Source: Stutzerimonas kirkiae (lineage in GTDB: Bacteria; Pseudomonadota; Gammaproteobacteria; Pseudomonadales; Pseudomonadaceae). From it: a DNA stretch of 64,000 nucleotides. The stretch spans positions 20,129 through 84,128 of the forward strand of contig NZ_QJUO01000019.1 of assembly GCF_004327335.1 (NCBI RefSeq), given 5' to 3'. Within the stretch, counting starts at the first letter, position 1; each line of letters starts with the position of its first letter. The notes under the pieces were generated by a model that was not told where the DNA came from, ran no database searches, and was given only the letters and a program-made list of their open reading frames with translations. Shown piece after piece: positions 28,450 through 38,236 of the stretch. Made by a program: the position numbers and the translations under genes.

Positions 28450-29049
28450 TCAGTGGATGAATAGCAGGGCCAGCAGCAGTGGCAGCACCAGGCCCAGGCC
28501 GACCAGCGGCCAGGTGCTCGGGCGGCCACCGGCATGCCTGTGCAGCAACAGCAGGCCGGTGATGCTGAAGATCACGCAGACCACGGCGAAAATATCGATG
28601 AACCAGCTCCAGGCCGTACCGCTGTGGCGGCCTTTGTGCAGGTCGTTGAAGTAGGCGATCCAGCCGCGATCGGTGGATTCGTATTGCAGAAGGCCCGAGT
28701 CGAGCTCCAGGCTCAGCCAGGCATCGCCACCCGGGCGGGAGGCGGCGATATAGAGTTCGCCATCGCTCCATTCGGCCTCGCCGGAGAGAATGGCGGCGCC
28801 GACTTCATCCCCCAGCCAGTCGCGTAACGCCGTGGGCAGTCCGTGTTGCGGCTGGTGCTCCAGCAGTTGTCGCTGCAGGGCTTCGGGCAGGTGGGCCTGG
28901 TGCTGGCGGATCTGCGGCCTGGACTCGATTTGCGCGGCATGGTTGAGGGTGATGCCGGTGATGGCGAACAGCAGCATGCCGACCAGGCAGAGCGCCGAGC
29001 TGATCCAGTGCCATTGGCGAAGGGTGCCGAGCCAGGGAAGGAGGAGCAT
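28450..29049 (-). CDS. PepSY-domain inner-membrane protein
   Basis: A 199-residue protein with a first membrane helix at about 17-37 (ISSALCLVGMLLFAITGITLNH), a periplasmic PepSY-like region with DRGWIAYFNDLHKGRHSGTAWSWF, then two further helices (DIFAVVCVIFSITGLLLLHRH and the C-terminus). His in GITLNH and LHRH could bind haem, as in FpvG-like reductases. ATG 29049 (MLLLPWLGTL) is preferred to an upstream frame extension. First gene of the operon; a candidate Fur box lies about 100 bases upstream. Confidence 0.87.
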   Translation of the reverse strand: MLLLPWLGTLRQWHWISSALCLVGMLLFAITGITLNHAAQIESRPQIRQHQAHLPEALQRQLLEHQPQHGLPTALRDWLGDEVGAAILSGEAEWSDGELYIAASRPGGDAWLSLELDSGLLQYESTDRGWIAYFNDLHKGRHSGTAWSWFIDIFAVVCVIFSITGLLLLHRHAGGRPSTWPLVGLGLVLPLLLALLFIH

Positions 29050-29395
29050 GGAGGTATCTTGATGGTGGAAGTTGGGCGGGATTCTATGGAAACCTCGCCG
29101 GGTAGGCGGGGGATTTACCAAAAATTTTCCGTACTCGTTGATTGCTTCAAGATAATCATTCTCGAATGCTTATTCTTCTCACTAAATGTTTCATATTGTT
29201 TATCCTGTGGCGAAACTGAGGCCAAATGAAGCCTTCATGCGGGCTTCCCGGGCTTTGTAAGTTATGTAAGCGACAGCCTGCCCGCCGAGTACCTCCTGGG
29301 CGGGGACCGTTATGGGCAAAATTACAGTCGCTTTTGTGTATGCCATGGGGTATGAGCTTTCGTTCGTGAAGTGCTTTCCCATAGAAGGAGTCGTT
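29050..29395. other. 346-base divergent spacer with promoter signals
   Basis: Contains the PepSY-operon promoter and candidate Fur box, and on the other side the EamA promoter with a hairpin CCTGCCCGCC ... GGGCGGGGACC (about 29279-29310). A 48-codon minus-strand frame from 29346 has no ribosome site and is not called as a gene. Confidence 0.6.
29151..29169 (-). promoter_or_regulatory. Candidate Fur box upstream of the PepSY operon
   Basis: GATAATCATTCTCGAATGC matches the 19-bp Fur consensus GATAATGATAATCATTATC at about 13 positions. It lies about 100 bases before the PepSY start in an AT-rich promoter region. Iron control would fit the periplasmic-reductase gene content. Confidence 0.55.
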
Positions 29396-30289
29396 GTGTC
29401 CAGCGGTGTCGGTTTATCGGTTCTGGCGTCATTCATGTTCGGTGTCCTCTATTACTACTCGACACTGTTGTCGCCATTGAGCGGCGAGGCGGTATTTGCC
29501 TGGAGGATGCTGCTGACATTTCCCTTCGTGACCCTGTTCATCGTCTCTTCGGGGGACTGGGGGCTGGTCGGCACATTGCTTGGCCGGATACGCCGCAGGC
29601 CTGTGCTACTCCTGCCGCTGCTACTGAGCGGTTTTCTGCTGGCGGTACAGCTCTGGCTGTTCATGTGGGCACCCTTGCACGGGCGTGGTTTGCAGGTGTC
29701 GCTGGGTTATTTCATGTTGCCGTTGAGCATGGTACTGGTCGGCTTCCTGGTCTATCGCGAACATCTGTCGCGCCTGCAGAAACTGGCGGTCATCTGTGCG
29801 GCGGTGGGTGTCTGCAACGAGCTGTGGCAGGTTGGGAGCTTTGCCTGGGAAAGCCTGGTGGTGGCGCTGGGTTATCCACTGTACTTCGTCCTGCGCCGGC
29901 GGCTCGGCACCGATCACCTGGGCGGGTTGTGGTTCGATATGCTGCTGATCCTGCCCCTGGTCTTCTATGTGCTGGCGAGCGGCGGGGCCGTGGGGGAGTT
30001 GTTTTCCGAGCATCCGAAACTCTACGGGCTGGTGCCGCTGCTGGGCGCCATCAGTGCCCTCGCGCTGGTCAGCTATATCCTGGCCAGCCGTATGCTGAGT
30101 TTCGCGCTGTTCGGCCTGCTCGGGTATGTCGAGCCCGTGCTGCTGGTGCTTGTGGCCCTGTTGCTGGGAGAAGTCATCGCGCCCCATGAGTGGCTGACCT
30201 ATGTGCCTATCTGGCTGGCGGTGGCGTTGCTGGTCATGGAAGGTGTGCTGCATTTGCGTGCCCGGCGCCGGCAGATACCCGGCCAATAG
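29396..30289 (+). CDS. EamA/RarD-type membrane transporter
   Basis: A 297-residue drug/metabolite-transporter-superfamily permease with about ten hydrophobic helices. Start GTG 29396 is chosen: AGAAGGAG precedes it and the product begins SSGVGLSVLASFMFGVLYYY, as in RarD proteins; an ATG 28 codons earlier has no ribosome site. Motifs include FAWRMLLTFP and the second-repeat LLGYVEPVLLVLVALLLGE. RarD relatives are linked to chloramphenicol sensitivity or amino-acid export, but the substrate is not known. Confidence 0.88.
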   Translation: MSSGVGLSVLASFMFGVLYYYSTLLSPLSGEAVFAWRMLLTFPFVTLFIVSSGDWGLVGTLLGRIRRRPVLLLPLLLSGFLLAVQLWLFMWAPLHGRGLQVSLGYFMLPLSMVLVGFLVYREHLSRLQKLAVICAAVGVCNELWQVGSFAWESLVVALGYPLYFVLRRRLGTDHLGGLWFDMLLILPLVFYVLASGGAVGELFSEHPKLYGLVPLLGAISALALVSYILASRMLSFALFGLLGYVEPVLLVLVALLLGEVIAPHEWLTYVPIWLAVALLVMEGVLHLRARRRQIPGQ

Positions 30290-30575
30290 ACTGCCGCCAT
30301 GAGCGGATAGCGTCCGCTCTCCTCGTGAAGGAGTTAACTCATTGTTTTAAAGCGAAAAAATTTCGATGTGGAGGTTGTTCGTTGGCGAGACGGCGCGCTG
30401 GATTGGCAATGGCGTGCCCGAGGTACGTGCCGCACGCTCTACCGGCTATCGCCAATCCGCTGGCAACGAGGCGGCGAAGACGCAGAAGAGGCTCCTGCGG
30501 GGCTTTGCGTGGTGCCGCAGCGTCAAGTTCGACAGGCTGGTAGAATCGCCCGCTTTCACTCTTGGGGAATTCGTC

Positions 30576-31424
30576 ATGGCCTTGGTCGGACGCTACAACA
30601 GCCTGGCAATCGTCAAGCACACCGGCTTTGGCCTGTATCTGGATGGTGGCGCGGATGGCGAGATCCTCTTGCCCAACCGCTACATTCCCAAGGATGCGGC
30701 CACCGAGGTGGACGACTGGCTGAATGTGTTCTTGTACCTGGACAGCGACGACCGGCTGATCGCCACGACACAGAAGCCGAAGGTGCAGGTCGGCGAGTTC
30801 GCCAGCCTCAAGGTGGTGGAGATCAATCGCACCGGCCTGTTCCTCGACTGGGGGCTGCCCAAGGACCTGTTGCTGCCACACTCGGAGGAGAAACGCCCGC
30901 TGCAGGTGGGGGATTATTGCGTGGTATACGTCTACCTCGACGCGCGTACCCGGCGAATCACCGCCACGGCGCGCCTGGACCGCTACCTGGACAATACCCC
31001 GCCGCGCTACCAGGTTGGCGATGAGGTCGACTTGTTGATCGTCGAGACCACTGACCTGGGCTACAAGGCGATCATCGAAGGCAAGCACTGGGGCCTGATC
31101 CACAAGAACGAGGTATTCAAGTTCCTGCGTTCCGGCATGCGCGAGCGCGGTTTCATCCGTGAGCTGCGGGCCGACGGCAGGATCAGTCTGAGCCTGCAGC
31201 CGGTCGGCGGCCAGGCGCGGGATGCCCTGCAGGCGCTGATTCTCGACAAGTTGGAGGAAGCGGGCGGGGTGCTGGAAGTCAGCGACAAGAGCGCTCCCGA
31301 ACTGATCAGCCACCTGTTCGGTGTGAGCAAGGGCAATTTCAAGAAAGCCATCGGCGGCCTGTTCAAGCAGGGCGCGATCCGTATTCACCAGGACCGGATC
31401 GAGAGGACCGTAAAGCAGCCATAA
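30576..31424 (+). CDS. S1-domain RNA-binding protein, CvfB type
   Basis: A 282-residue protein with tandem S1/OB-type domains (ALVGRYNSLAIVKHTGFGLYL; VGEFASLKVVEINRTGLFLD; GDEVDLLIVETTDLGYKAIIE) and a C-terminal winged helix with GVSKGNFKKAIGGLFKQGAI, the CvfB/YitL arrangement. Probably binds RNA in translation-related control. ATG 30576 is chosen by homology (MALVGRYN); the long upstream extension in frame is rejected. It is followed by tRNA-Thr. Confidence 0.9.
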   Translation: MALVGRYNSLAIVKHTGFGLYLDGGADGEILLPNRYIPKDAATEVDDWLNVFLYLDSDDRLIATTQKPKVQVGEFASLKVVEINRTGLFLDWGLPKDLLLPHSEEKRPLQVGDYCVVYVYLDARTRRITATARLDRYLDNTPPRYQVGDEVDLLIVETTDLGYKAIIEGKHWGLIHKNEVFKFLRSGMRERGFIRELRADGRISLSLQPVGGQARDALQALILDKLEEAGGVLEVSDKSAPELISHLFGVSKGNFKKAIGGLFKQGAIRIHQDRIERTVKQP

Positions 31425-31504
31425 TCCCCAAGCCACGGGAATTACACTTGCAGCTGTTTTTCGCCTCTTGAGTCTTGGCCGACAACCCGGAATAATGCGC
31501 GCGC

Positions 31505-31580
31505 GCCGACATAGCTCAGTAGGTAGAGCAGCGCACTCGTAACGCGAAGGTCGTAGGTTCGATTCCTATTGTCGGCACCA
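31505..31580 (+). tRNA. tRNA-Thr, anticodon CGU
   Basis: A 76-base cloverleaf: acceptor GCCGACA/TGTCGGC, D-arm GCTC-GAGC, anticodon loop CTCGTAA (anticodon CGT at 34-36), T-arm with GGTTCGATTCC, and an encoded CCA. The anticodon stem has an A31-C39 mismatch and the G27-A43 non-pair also found in relatives. A GC hairpin follows at 31590-31609. Confidence 0.95.
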
Positions 31581-31589
31581 CCCAATCAG

Positions 31590-31609
31590 GGGCCTGCACA
31601 TGCGGGCCC
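31590..31609 (+). terminator. Hairpin after tRNA-Thr
   Basis: GGGCC-tGCacatGCg-GGCCC followed by CTT, ten bases after the tRNA CCA end; probably ends the tRNA transcript. Confidence 0.5.
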
Positions 31610-31725
31610 TTGGCGTTTGCGGGGTATGCCCGTTCTTGCCGGGATGGTTCGCTTTTGCTGGCGCTGGCGAACTCTTATCGGCAATGATCGTCCCAGTTGC
31701 TATCAGGAACGATCAGGGGGAAGGC

Positions 31726-32601
31726 ATGGAGTTCGGTAAGCGTGGCGTCGGGATCATCACTTTGCTCTGGCGAACGGTCCAGCGCTTCAATGAAGACGAT
31801 ATGAGCACCTATGCCTCGGCGCTGGCCTATCGCACGCTGTTCGCGCTGTTCCCGTTCCTGCTGTTCCTGATGGCGATGCTCGGCTTCCTGCACCTGCCGG
31901 AGTTCTTCGACTGGCTGCGCGAGCAGGCCGCGCTGGTGTTGCCGCCGATGGCGCTGGACCAGGTGAACCCGGTGATCGACCAGTTGCAGCGGCAGAACAG
32001 TGGCCTGATGTCCTTCGGTATCCTGGTGGCGCTGTGGACGGCCTCGACAGGCGTCCGGTCGCTGATGAATGCCATGAACAAGGCCTACGATGTGCAGGAA
32101 GGGCGGCCGCTGTGGAAGCTGTTCCTGCTGTCGTACCTGTATACCGTCGGTATCGCCGTGATGCTGCTGGCCGCCGCCGGGCTGATGATCATCGGACCGC
32201 AGGTGATGGAATGGCTGGCGACCCATGTCGGCCTGCGGGAACTGGTGGTGGTGATCTGGACCTGGGCGCGCTGGCCGGTGGTGGTCCTGTTGATGATGAT
32301 GGCAGTGGCGTTGCTGTATTACGTGACCCCGGATGTCGAGCAGGATTTCCGCTTCATCAGCCCTGGCTCGGTGCTGGCGGTGGTGATCTGGATCGTGGCG
32401 TCGCTGGGTTTCGGCTTCTATGTGCAGAACTTCGCCAACTACAACGCCACCTACGGCAGCATCGGGGCGATCATCGTGCTGCTGCTGTATTTCTATATCT
32501 CTGCCGCGGTATTGCTGCTGGGCGCCGAGCTGAACGCGGTGATCGAGCACGCCAGCTCCAAGGGCAAGGACCGCGGCGAAAAGCTGCTGGGCGAGTCATA
32601 G
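31726..32601 (+). CDS. YihY/UPF0761-family inner-membrane protein
   Basis: A 291-residue protein with about six membrane helices and the family segments DDMSTYASALAYRTLFALFPFLL, ASTGVRSLMNAMNKAYDV and YGSIGAIIVLLLYFYISAAVLLLGAELNA. These are YihY/virulence-factor-BrkB-type proteins of unknown transport role. ATG 31726 follows GGGGGAAGG; longer in-frame starts would overlap the tRNA terminator. Confidence 0.92.
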   Translation: MEFGKRGVGIITLLWRTVQRFNEDDMSTYASALAYRTLFALFPFLLFLMAMLGFLHLPEFFDWLREQAALVLPPMALDQVNPVIDQLQRQNSGLMSFGILVALWTASTGVRSLMNAMNKAYDVQEGRPLWKLFLLSYLYTVGIAVMLLAAAGLMIIGPQVMEWLATHVGLRELVVVIWTWARWPVVVLLMMMAVALLYYVTPDVEQDFRFISPGSVLAVVIWIVASLGFGFYVQNFANYNATYGSIGAIIVLLLYFYISAAVLLLGAELNAVIEHASSKGKDRGEKLLGES

Positions 32602-33028
32602 GCTCGGTTGCCGTAACGACGGTCGGGCTTTCGCGGCTGGCCGCGTACATCCGCAGTCGATGGCTGGCGTTCTCCTGGACGCCCCGTCGCTCGACACACT
32701 ATTGCCAGGGGCTGTTGACGTTTCCTTTAACTCATTGATTCGGATGGAAATATATTTCCACTCCAGCCCTCCGGACGGGCTTCTTCGAGGAACAAGCGGC
32801 CTTCGGCTTTCGATTAAAAGCGCTGATGGCTGAACGCTGGACGAAAGCGCTGGCGCCGTGTGCCGGTCGTTCAGCCTCCAGCGCTTTTCGGCTGTCCGCT
32901 TGTGCCTCCGATCCGGCCATCCATGACGAAACGTCAACAGACCCTAGGCATGGATGGTTTATGGTGGTAGCCGGAGCGAACGATGATTCGCGAATGTAAA
33001 GTGAAGCGCCCTGATGCAGGAGTGAGGC
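32602..33028. other. 427-base gene-free spacer with inverted element E4
   Basis: Between yihY and edd. Holds E4 (32812-32905) and the edd promoter near 32930-33000. I saw no TTGT-N7-8-ACAA HexR-like operator. No coding sequence is supported. Confidence 0.6.
32812..32905. repeat. Dispersed palindromic element E4, inverted orientation
   Basis: Read on the minus strand: CAGCCGAAAAGCGCTGGAGG ... TTTCGTCCAGCG ... CAGCGCTTTTAATCG, the same order as E2, E3 and E5 but more diverged. It lies downstream of yihY. Confidence 0.65.
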
Positions 33029-34867
33029 ATGCACCCCCGAGTAGTGGAAGTCACCGAGCGTCTGATCGAGCGCAGCCGCGACAGCCGGGCGCACTACCTG
33101 GCGCTGATGCAGGCCGCCGCGGTGGAGGGACCGCGGCGTGGGCAGTTGCAATGCGCGAATTTCGCCCATGGCGTGGCGGGCTGCACATCGGGAGATGACC
33201 GGCAGACCCTGCGCCTGATGAACGAGGCCAATGTGGCGATCGTTTCCGCCTACAACGACATGCTTTCGGCGCACCAGCCGTATGAGCGTTTTCCGGCGCT
33301 GATCAAGCAGGCCTTGCGCGAGGTCGGCTCGGTCGGCCAGTTCGCCGGTGGCGTGCCGGCCATGTGCGATGGGGTGACCCAGGGCGAGCCGGGCATGGAG
33401 CTGAGCCTGGCCAGCCGCGAGGTGATCGCCATGTCCACCGCCATCGCGCTTTCGCACAATATGTTCGATGCGGCGATGTACCTGGGCATCTGCGACAAGA
33501 TCGTGCCGGGCCTGCTGATCGGTGCCCTGCGCTTCGGCCATCTGCCGGCCATCTTCGTGCCCGGTGGGCCGATGCCCTCGGGGATTCCCAATAAGCAGAA
33601 GGCGCAGGTGCGCCAGTTGTTCGCCGAAGGCAAGGCCAGTCGTGAAGAACTGCTGGCCTCGGAGATGCAGTCCTACCACAGCCCCGGCACCTGCACCTTC
33701 TATGGCACCGCCAACACCAACCAGGTGGTGGTGGAGATCATGGGGTTGCACCTGCCCGGCTCATCCTTCGTCAACCCGGGTACGCCGCTGCGCGACGCGC
33801 TGACCCGCGAGGCGGCGCACCAGGTCGCGCGGATGACGATACAGGCGGGGCAGTACCTGCCGCTCTACCGCATCATCGACGAGAAGGCCATCGTCAATGC
33901 CGTGGTGGCGCTGAACGCAACCGGCGGTTCGACCAACCATACCCTGCATATCCCGGCCTTCGCGCGGGCCGCGGGCATTCAACTGACCTGGCAGGACATG
34001 GCCGACCTGTCGGCGGTGGTGCCGAGCCTGGCGCGGGTCTACCCGAACGGTCAGGCCGATGTGAACCACTTCCATGCCAGCGGTGGCGTGGCATTCATGG
34101 TGCATACGCTGCTGGAAGCCGGGTTGCTGCACGAGGATGTCGAGACCGTGGCCGGGCCGGGATTGCGCCGCTACACCCGCGAGCCATTCCTGGATGGAGA
34201 GCGGCTGGTCTGGCGTGAGGGGCCGCGGCAAAGCCTGGACGAGACGATCCTGCGCCCGGTGTCGCGGCCGTTTTCCGAAGAAGGCGGGCTGCGGGTGCTG
34301 AGCGGCAACCTGGGGCGCGCGGTGCTCAAGGTTTCCGCGGTGGAGCTGCGGCATCGAGTGATCGAGGCGCCGGCGCGGGTGTTCAACGACCAGGCCGAAC
34401 TGGCGCAGGCATTCGCTGCCGGCGAACTGGAGCGGGACTTCGTCGCCGTGGTGCGCTTCCAGGGGCCGAAGGCCAATGGCATGCCGGAACTGCACAAGCT
34501 GACGCCTTACCTGGGCGTATTGCAGGACCGTGGCTACAAGGTCGCGCTGGTCACCGATGGGCGTATGTCAGGGGCTTCCGGCAAGGTCGCCGCCGCCATC
34601 CATGTCTGCCCCGAGGCGCTGGATGGCGGGCCGCTGGCGAGGGTCATGGATGGCGACATCATCCGTGTCGATGGCGAGACGGGGCACTTGAACGTATTGC
34701 TCGGCGATGCCGAATGGGCTGGCAGAACCGCGGCATCCCTGCCGGGCTGGTATGGCGGCGAGGGTTGTGGCCGGGAACTGTTCGGTTTCATGCGTGCGGC
34801 GTTCAGCTCGGCCGAGTCGGGTGCCAGCGTGTTCGTCGATGGCTTTGCCGCGGGGGAGCGGCGCTGA
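33029..34867 (+). CDS. edd: Phosphogluconate dehydratase
   Basis: A 612-residue Fe-S dehydratase of the IlvD/Edd family that makes 2-keto-3-deoxy-6-phosphogluconate, the first dedicated Entner-Doudoroff step. Family segments: [53 protein letters not shown] and [20 protein letters not shown], with conserved Cys for the cluster; the C-terminus has [31 protein letters not shown] precedes ATG 33029. pgl and eda follow; glk, zwf and hexR are not beside it in this window. Confidence 0.97.
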   Translation: MHPRVVEVTERLIERSRDSRAHYLALMQAAAVEGPRRGQLQCANFAHGVAGCTSGDDRQTLRLMNEANVAIVSAYNDMLSAHQPYERFPALIKQALREVGSVGQFAGGVPAMCDGVTQGEPGMELSLASREVIAMSTAIALSHNMFDAAMYLGICDKIVPGLLIGALRFGHLPAIFVPGGPMPSGIPNKQKAQVRQLFAEGKASREELLASEMQSYHSPGTCTFYGTANTNQVVVEIMGLHLPGSSFVNPGTPLRDALTREAAHQVARMTIQAGQYLPLYRIIDEKAIVNAVVALNATGGSTNHTLHIPAFARAAGIQLTWQDMADLSAVVPSLARVYPNGQADVNHFHASGGVAFMVHTLLEAGLLHEDVETVAGPGLRRYTREPFLDGERLVWREGPRQSLDETILRPVSRPFSEEGGLRVLSGNLGRAVLKVSAVELRHRVIEAPARVFNDQAELAQAFAAGELERDFVAVVRFQGPKANGMPELHKLTPYLGVLQDRGYKVALVTDGRMSGASGKVAAAIHVCPEALDGGPLARVMDGDIIRVDGETGHLNVLLGDAEWAGRTAASLPGWYGGEGCGRELFGFMRAAFSSAESGASVFVDGFAAGERR

Positions 34868-35016
34868 GCCTGCCCCGGCGCGCACCGATGACTTCAAACG
34901 TGTGGCTTGGCTGTGCGCCTAAAGATGGCTGGACGTGAGCGCCCGCGGGCACGACACTGCACATGACCGGCCCCAGGTGCCGGATTTTTCATGGTTTTTG
35001 TGGAGCAGTCCTGATC

Positions 35017-35730
35017 ATGGCGATCTCTGAACTCGACCTGCCGACTGGCGTGGTCGCACATAGCCTGGCCGATCCCGAGAGCCAGGCCAGGGTATTGGCC
35101 GAGCATGTGGCGAAGGCACTGGATTTTGCGGTGCAGACATATGGCCAGGCGAACCTGGTGGTTTCCGGCGGCCGTAGCCCGACAGGTTTCTTCGAAGTGC
35201 TGTCCGGCCAGGCGCTCGACTGGAGCCGGGTGCAGGTGTGCCTGGCCGACGAGCGCTGGGTGGCGCCGGAGTCGCCGCAGAGCAACGAGGGCCTGGTGCG
35301 CCGGCATCTGTTGCGCAATGCGGCGGCACAGGCGCGCCTGATCGGTCTCTACCATCCCGCCGCCACCCTGGAGCAGGCCGCCAGCCAGGCCAGCCAGGCC
35401 CTGAGTGTGCTGGAGCAGGGGATCGATGTACTGGTGCTGGGGATGGGCGATGACGGCCATGTCGCCTCGCTGTTCGCCGACAGCCCGTTGCTGGAGCAGG
35501 CGCTCAGCGAGGATTGCCAGGAATATTGCCTGCCTATGCTGGCGCCTCAGGAACCATACCAGCGCATCAGCATGACCTATCCGCTGCTGGCGTCCGCACG
35601 GCTGCAATGCCTGGCCATCCAGGGGCAGGCCAAGCTGGAGACTCTGCGCCAGGCGCTGCTGGCCGATGCGCTGAGGATGCCGGTGCGTGCCTTCATGCAC
35701 GCTCCGCTGGAGATCTACTGGTGCCCATGA
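35017..35730 (+). CDS. pgl: 6-phosphogluconolactonase
   Basis: A 237-residue protein of the DevB/NagB-like lactonase family, hydrolysing 6-phosphogluconolactone. Motifs: VVSGGRSPTGFFEVL, LADERWVAPESPQSNEGLVRRHLL and LVLGMGDDGHVASLFADSP. ATG 35017 is chosen over the earlier ATG 34963 since the extension has no homology. The gene lies between edd and eda, so one transcript could make three Entner-Doudoroff enzymes. Confidence 0.94.
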   Translation: MAISELDLPTGVVAHSLADPESQARVLAEHVAKALDFAVQTYGQANLVVSGGRSPTGFFEVLSGQALDWSRVQVCLADERWVAPESPQSNEGLVRRHLLRNAAAQARLIGLYHPAATLEQAASQASQALSVLEQGIDVLVLGMGDDGHVASLFADSPLLEQALSEDCQEYCLPMLAPQEPYQRISMTYPLLASARLQCLAIQGQAKLETLRQALLADALRMPVRAFMHAPLEIYWCP

Positions 35731-35752
35731 ACCCTATGATGGAGGAGTGCAC

Positions 35753-36397
35753 GTGACCCAGGAGCAAAAGAACGCACAACTGGACGCATTGTGTTCGCGT
35801 GCCCGTATCCTGCCGGTGATCACCATCACCGATGAGCGGCATATCCTGCCGCTGGCCGATGCCCTGGCCGCGGGTGGTCTCACGACGTTGGAGATCACGT
35901 TGCGCTCCAGCCATGGCCTGGCGGCCATCCGCCTGCTGCGGAAGCACCGGCCGGAGCTGTGCGTCGGTGCCGGCACGGTGCTGGATGGCCGGATGCTGGC
36001 TCGGGTCGAGGAAGCCGGGGCGCAGTTCATGGTATCGCCAGGCAGCACCGAGGAACTGCTGCTGGCTGCCCGCGACAGTGTCTTGCCCTACCTGCCGGGT
36101 GTGAGCAATGCTTCGGACATCATGCGCGCCCATGCGCTCGGCTATCGCCGCTTCAAGCTGTTTCCGGCCCAGGTCTGCGGTGGCGTGGTGGCCCTGAAGG
36201 CGCTGGGCGGGCCTTTCCCCGATGTGCGCTTCTGCCCGACCGGCGGCGTCAACGACGACAATGTCGCCAACTATATGGCTCAGCCCAATGTGATGTGCGT
36301 GGGCGGTAGCTGGATGATAGAGCCGGCGGCACTGGCGTCGGGCGACTGGCCGGCGATCACGTGGGCAGCGGCGCGGGCGCTGGAAGCTATCGGGTGA
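35753..36397 (+). CDS. eda: KDPG/KHG aldolase
   Basis: A 214-residue class I aldolase that splits 2-keto-3-deoxy-6-phosphogluconate into pyruvate and glyceraldehyde 3-phosphate. General-base E47 (LEITLR) and Schiff-base lysine K135 (RRFKLFPA) are present, with FCPTGGV for phosphate binding. Start GTG 35753 follows a strong GGAGGAG; an open frame extends upstream into pgl without homology. Confidence 0.95.
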   Translation: MTQEQKNAQLDALCSRARILPVITITDERHILPLADALAAGGLTTLEITLRSSHGLAAIRLLRKHRPELCVGAGTVLDGRMLARVEEAGAQFMVSPGSTEELLLAARDSVLPYLPGVSNASDIMRAHALGYRRFKLFPAQVCGGVVALKALGGPFPDVRFCPTGGVNDDNVANYMAQPNVMCVGGSWMIEPAALASGDWPAITWAAARALEAIG

Positions 36398-36453
36398 TGT
36401 GGCGGCAGGCTCCGGAAGTTCTTGTGCCGGTCGCCTGAAGGCACTGCCGTGCG

Positions 36454-36798
36454 TCAGACCTTCTTGACGAACTCCGATTTGAGCTTCATGGCACCGATGC
36501 CGTCGATCTTGCAATCGATGTCGTGGTCGCCATCGCACAGGCGGATGCCCTTGACCTTGGTGCCGACCTTGACCACCAGGGACGAGCCCTTGACCTTCAG
36601 GTCCTTGATGACGGTGATGGTGTCGCCGTCCTGCAGGACGTTGCCCACCGAGTCCTTGATCACCCTGGCGTCGTCCTGGGCCGCGCTGGCGGTGTCCGTG
36701 GCCGACCATTCGTGGGCGCACTCCGGGCATACCAGTTGGATGCCGTCTTCATAAGTGTATTCGGAGTTGCATTTCGGGCAGGGTGGTAGAGCGCTCAC
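36454..36798 (-). CDS. PhnA/YjdM-type zinc-ribbon protein
   Basis: A 114-residue protein with an N-terminal zinc ribbon (CPKC at about 7-10, CPEC at about 24-27) and the C-terminal PhnA domain ([42 protein letters not shown]). GTG 36798 is chosen because AGAGGA precedes it and it gives the SALPPCPKC start. Despite the name, relatives are not established phosphonatases. Convergent with eda. Confidence 0.92.
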   Translation of the reverse strand: MSALPPCPKCNSEYTYEDGIQLVCPECAHEWSATDTASAAQDDARVIKDSVGNVLQDGDTITVIKDLKVKGSSLVVKVGTKVKGIRLCDGDHDIDCKIDGIGAMKLKSEFVKKV

Positions 36799-36910
36799 GG
36801 CATTCCTCTCGTTCATATTGCGAAAGGCGCGCATTGTAGGGCAGCTACGGGGTACAGGTACAGGCGAAGCATGCTATGCCCCTGTGCCAGGGCGATCGCG
36901 CTATGCACTG

Positions 36911-37020
36911 CAAGCAGCCGAAAACAGCGCTGGAAGGCTGGACGAAAGAGCCTGGCAACCGGTGTTTTTCGTCCAGCTTTCAGCCTCCGGCGCTTTTATC
37001 TAAGCACCTTGCCCGTGAAT
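36911..37020. repeat. Dispersed palindromic element E5
   Basis: GCCGAAAACAGCGCTGGAAG, GCTGGACGAAAG ... CTGGCAACCGGTGTTTTTCG, TCCAGCTTTCAGCCTCCGGC, GCTTTTATCTAAGCACCTTG. It shares its whole layout with E2, including the GCACCTTGCC-GTGAATAACG tail. It lies downstream of the ptsO stop and probably ends the rpoN operon transcript. Confidence 0.75.
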
Positions 37021-37044
37021 AACGACATGGCACTGTGGCCGCGC

Positions 37045-37317
37045 CTACTGGCCTTCGCCGAAATAGTCCTCGACCAGTTCGACCAGCGCCTTGAACGCCT
37101 GTTCTTCCTGTTCGCCTTCCGTGCGCAGGTGCAGGACGGTGTTCTGGCTGGCGGCCAGCATCATCACCGCCATGATGTTCTTGCCGTCCACCAGGTTCTC
37201 GGTACTGTGGCCCAGCATGACCTTGCAGGGATAGAGCTTGGCGACCCCGGTGAGCTTCGCGGCGGCGCGGGCATGCAGCCCGAGTTTGTTGATGATGGTG
37301 ATTTCACTGCTTGGCAT
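37045..37317 (-). CDS. ptsO: Nitrogen-PTS phosphocarrier NPr
   Basis: A 90-residue HPr-like protein that relays phosphate from PtsP to PtsN. Phosphorylated H15 is in GLHARAA; regulatory segment [11 protein letters not shown] is near 54-64. ATG 37317 lies inside the last codons of rapZ (14-base overlap). Last gene of the rpoN operon. Confidence 0.95.
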   Translation of the reverse strand: MPSSEITIINKLGLHARAAAKLTGVAKLYPCKVMLGHSTENLVDGKNIMAVMMLAASQNTVLHLRTEGEQEEQAFKALVELVEDYFGEGQ

Positions 37318-38173
37318 GCGGAAGATCCCGATGACGAACCTGGAGGTTCCTGAGTGGCTCGCGCAGGGCCCGCCCAAGGCGATCGGCGATATACACCGAG
37401 CGGTGGTGGCCGCCGGTGCAGCCGATGGCGATGGTGACGTAGGAACGGTTGCTGGCGGCGAAGCGTGGCAGCCATTTGCTCAGGTAGGCGTGGATGTCCT
37501 GGAACATGTCCTCGACATCCGGCTGGGCGCTCAGGTACTCGATGACCGGCTGGTCCTGCCCCGAGAAGTCGCGCAATTCGGCCTTCCAGTAGGGGTTGGG
37601 CAGGCAGCGAACGTCGAACACCAGGTCGGCATCCACCGGCATGCCGCGCTTGAAGCCGAACGATTCGATGAGGAACGCCGTACCCGGCTCGGGTTTGTTG
37701 AGCAGGCGCAGCTTCAGGCTGTCGCGCAACTGGTAGAGGTTGAGGTGGGTGGTGTCGATCTTCAGGTCGGCATTGTCGATGATGGGTGCCAGCAACAACT
37801 CTTCGTCGTGGATGGCTTCGGCCAGCGAGCGGCGGTCGTTGGTCAGCGGGTGGCGCCGGCGCGTTTCCGAGAAGCGCTTGAGCAGCGTTTCGTCATCGGC
37901 ATCGAGGTAGAGCACGTCGCACTGGATATGCTTGGCGCGCACCTCGGCGAGAAGTTCGGGGAAACGTTGCAACTGGCTGGGCAGGTTGCGCGCATCAATG
38001 GATATCGCGACCTGCGGATGCAACAACTCGGTATGCAGCAGAGCCCGCTCGGCCAGTTCCGGCATCAGGGCGGCCGGCAGGTTGTCGATGCAGTAGAAGC
38101 CGTTGTCCTCGAGGACATTGAGTGCAGTGCTTTTGCCGGAGCCGGAGCGACCGCTGACGATGATCAGGCGCAT
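37304..38173 (-). CDS. rapZ: RNase adapter protein RapZ (YvcJ family)
   Basis: A 289-residue P-loop protein (GRSGSGKS at 8-15). In enterobacteria it controls GlmS by targeting GlmZ sRNA to RNase E; the role in Pseudomonas is less clear. The C-terminal domain has [17 protein letters not shown]. It sits between ptsN and ptsO, as in other gammaproteobacteria. Confidence 0.94.
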   Translation of the reverse strand: MRLIIVSGRSGSGKSTALNVLEDNGFYCIDNLPAALMPELAERALLHTELLHPQVAISIDARNLPSQLQRFPELLAEVRAKHIQCDVLYLDADDETLLKRFSETRRRHPLTNDRRSLAEAIHDEELLLAPIIDNADLKIDTTHLNLYQLRDSLKLRLLNKPEPGTAFLIESFGFKRGMPVDADLVFDVRCLPNPYWKAELRDFSGQDQPVIEYLSAQPDVEDMFQDIHAYLSKWLPRFAASNRSYVTIAIGCTGGHHRSVYIADRLGRALREPLRNLQVRHRDLPHAKQ

Positions 38174-38236
38174 GGCTGGTCACTCTGCGGCCGATGGGCC
38201 GAGGGCAGGGCGGTCGTCTGGCTCAAGGTCGTTCTC

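Noticed and set aside
29200..29346. A 48-codon minus-strand frame (MAYTKATVILP...) upstream of the EamA gene
   Set aside because: No ribosome site, covers a GC hairpin and the EamA promoter, and no family was recognised.
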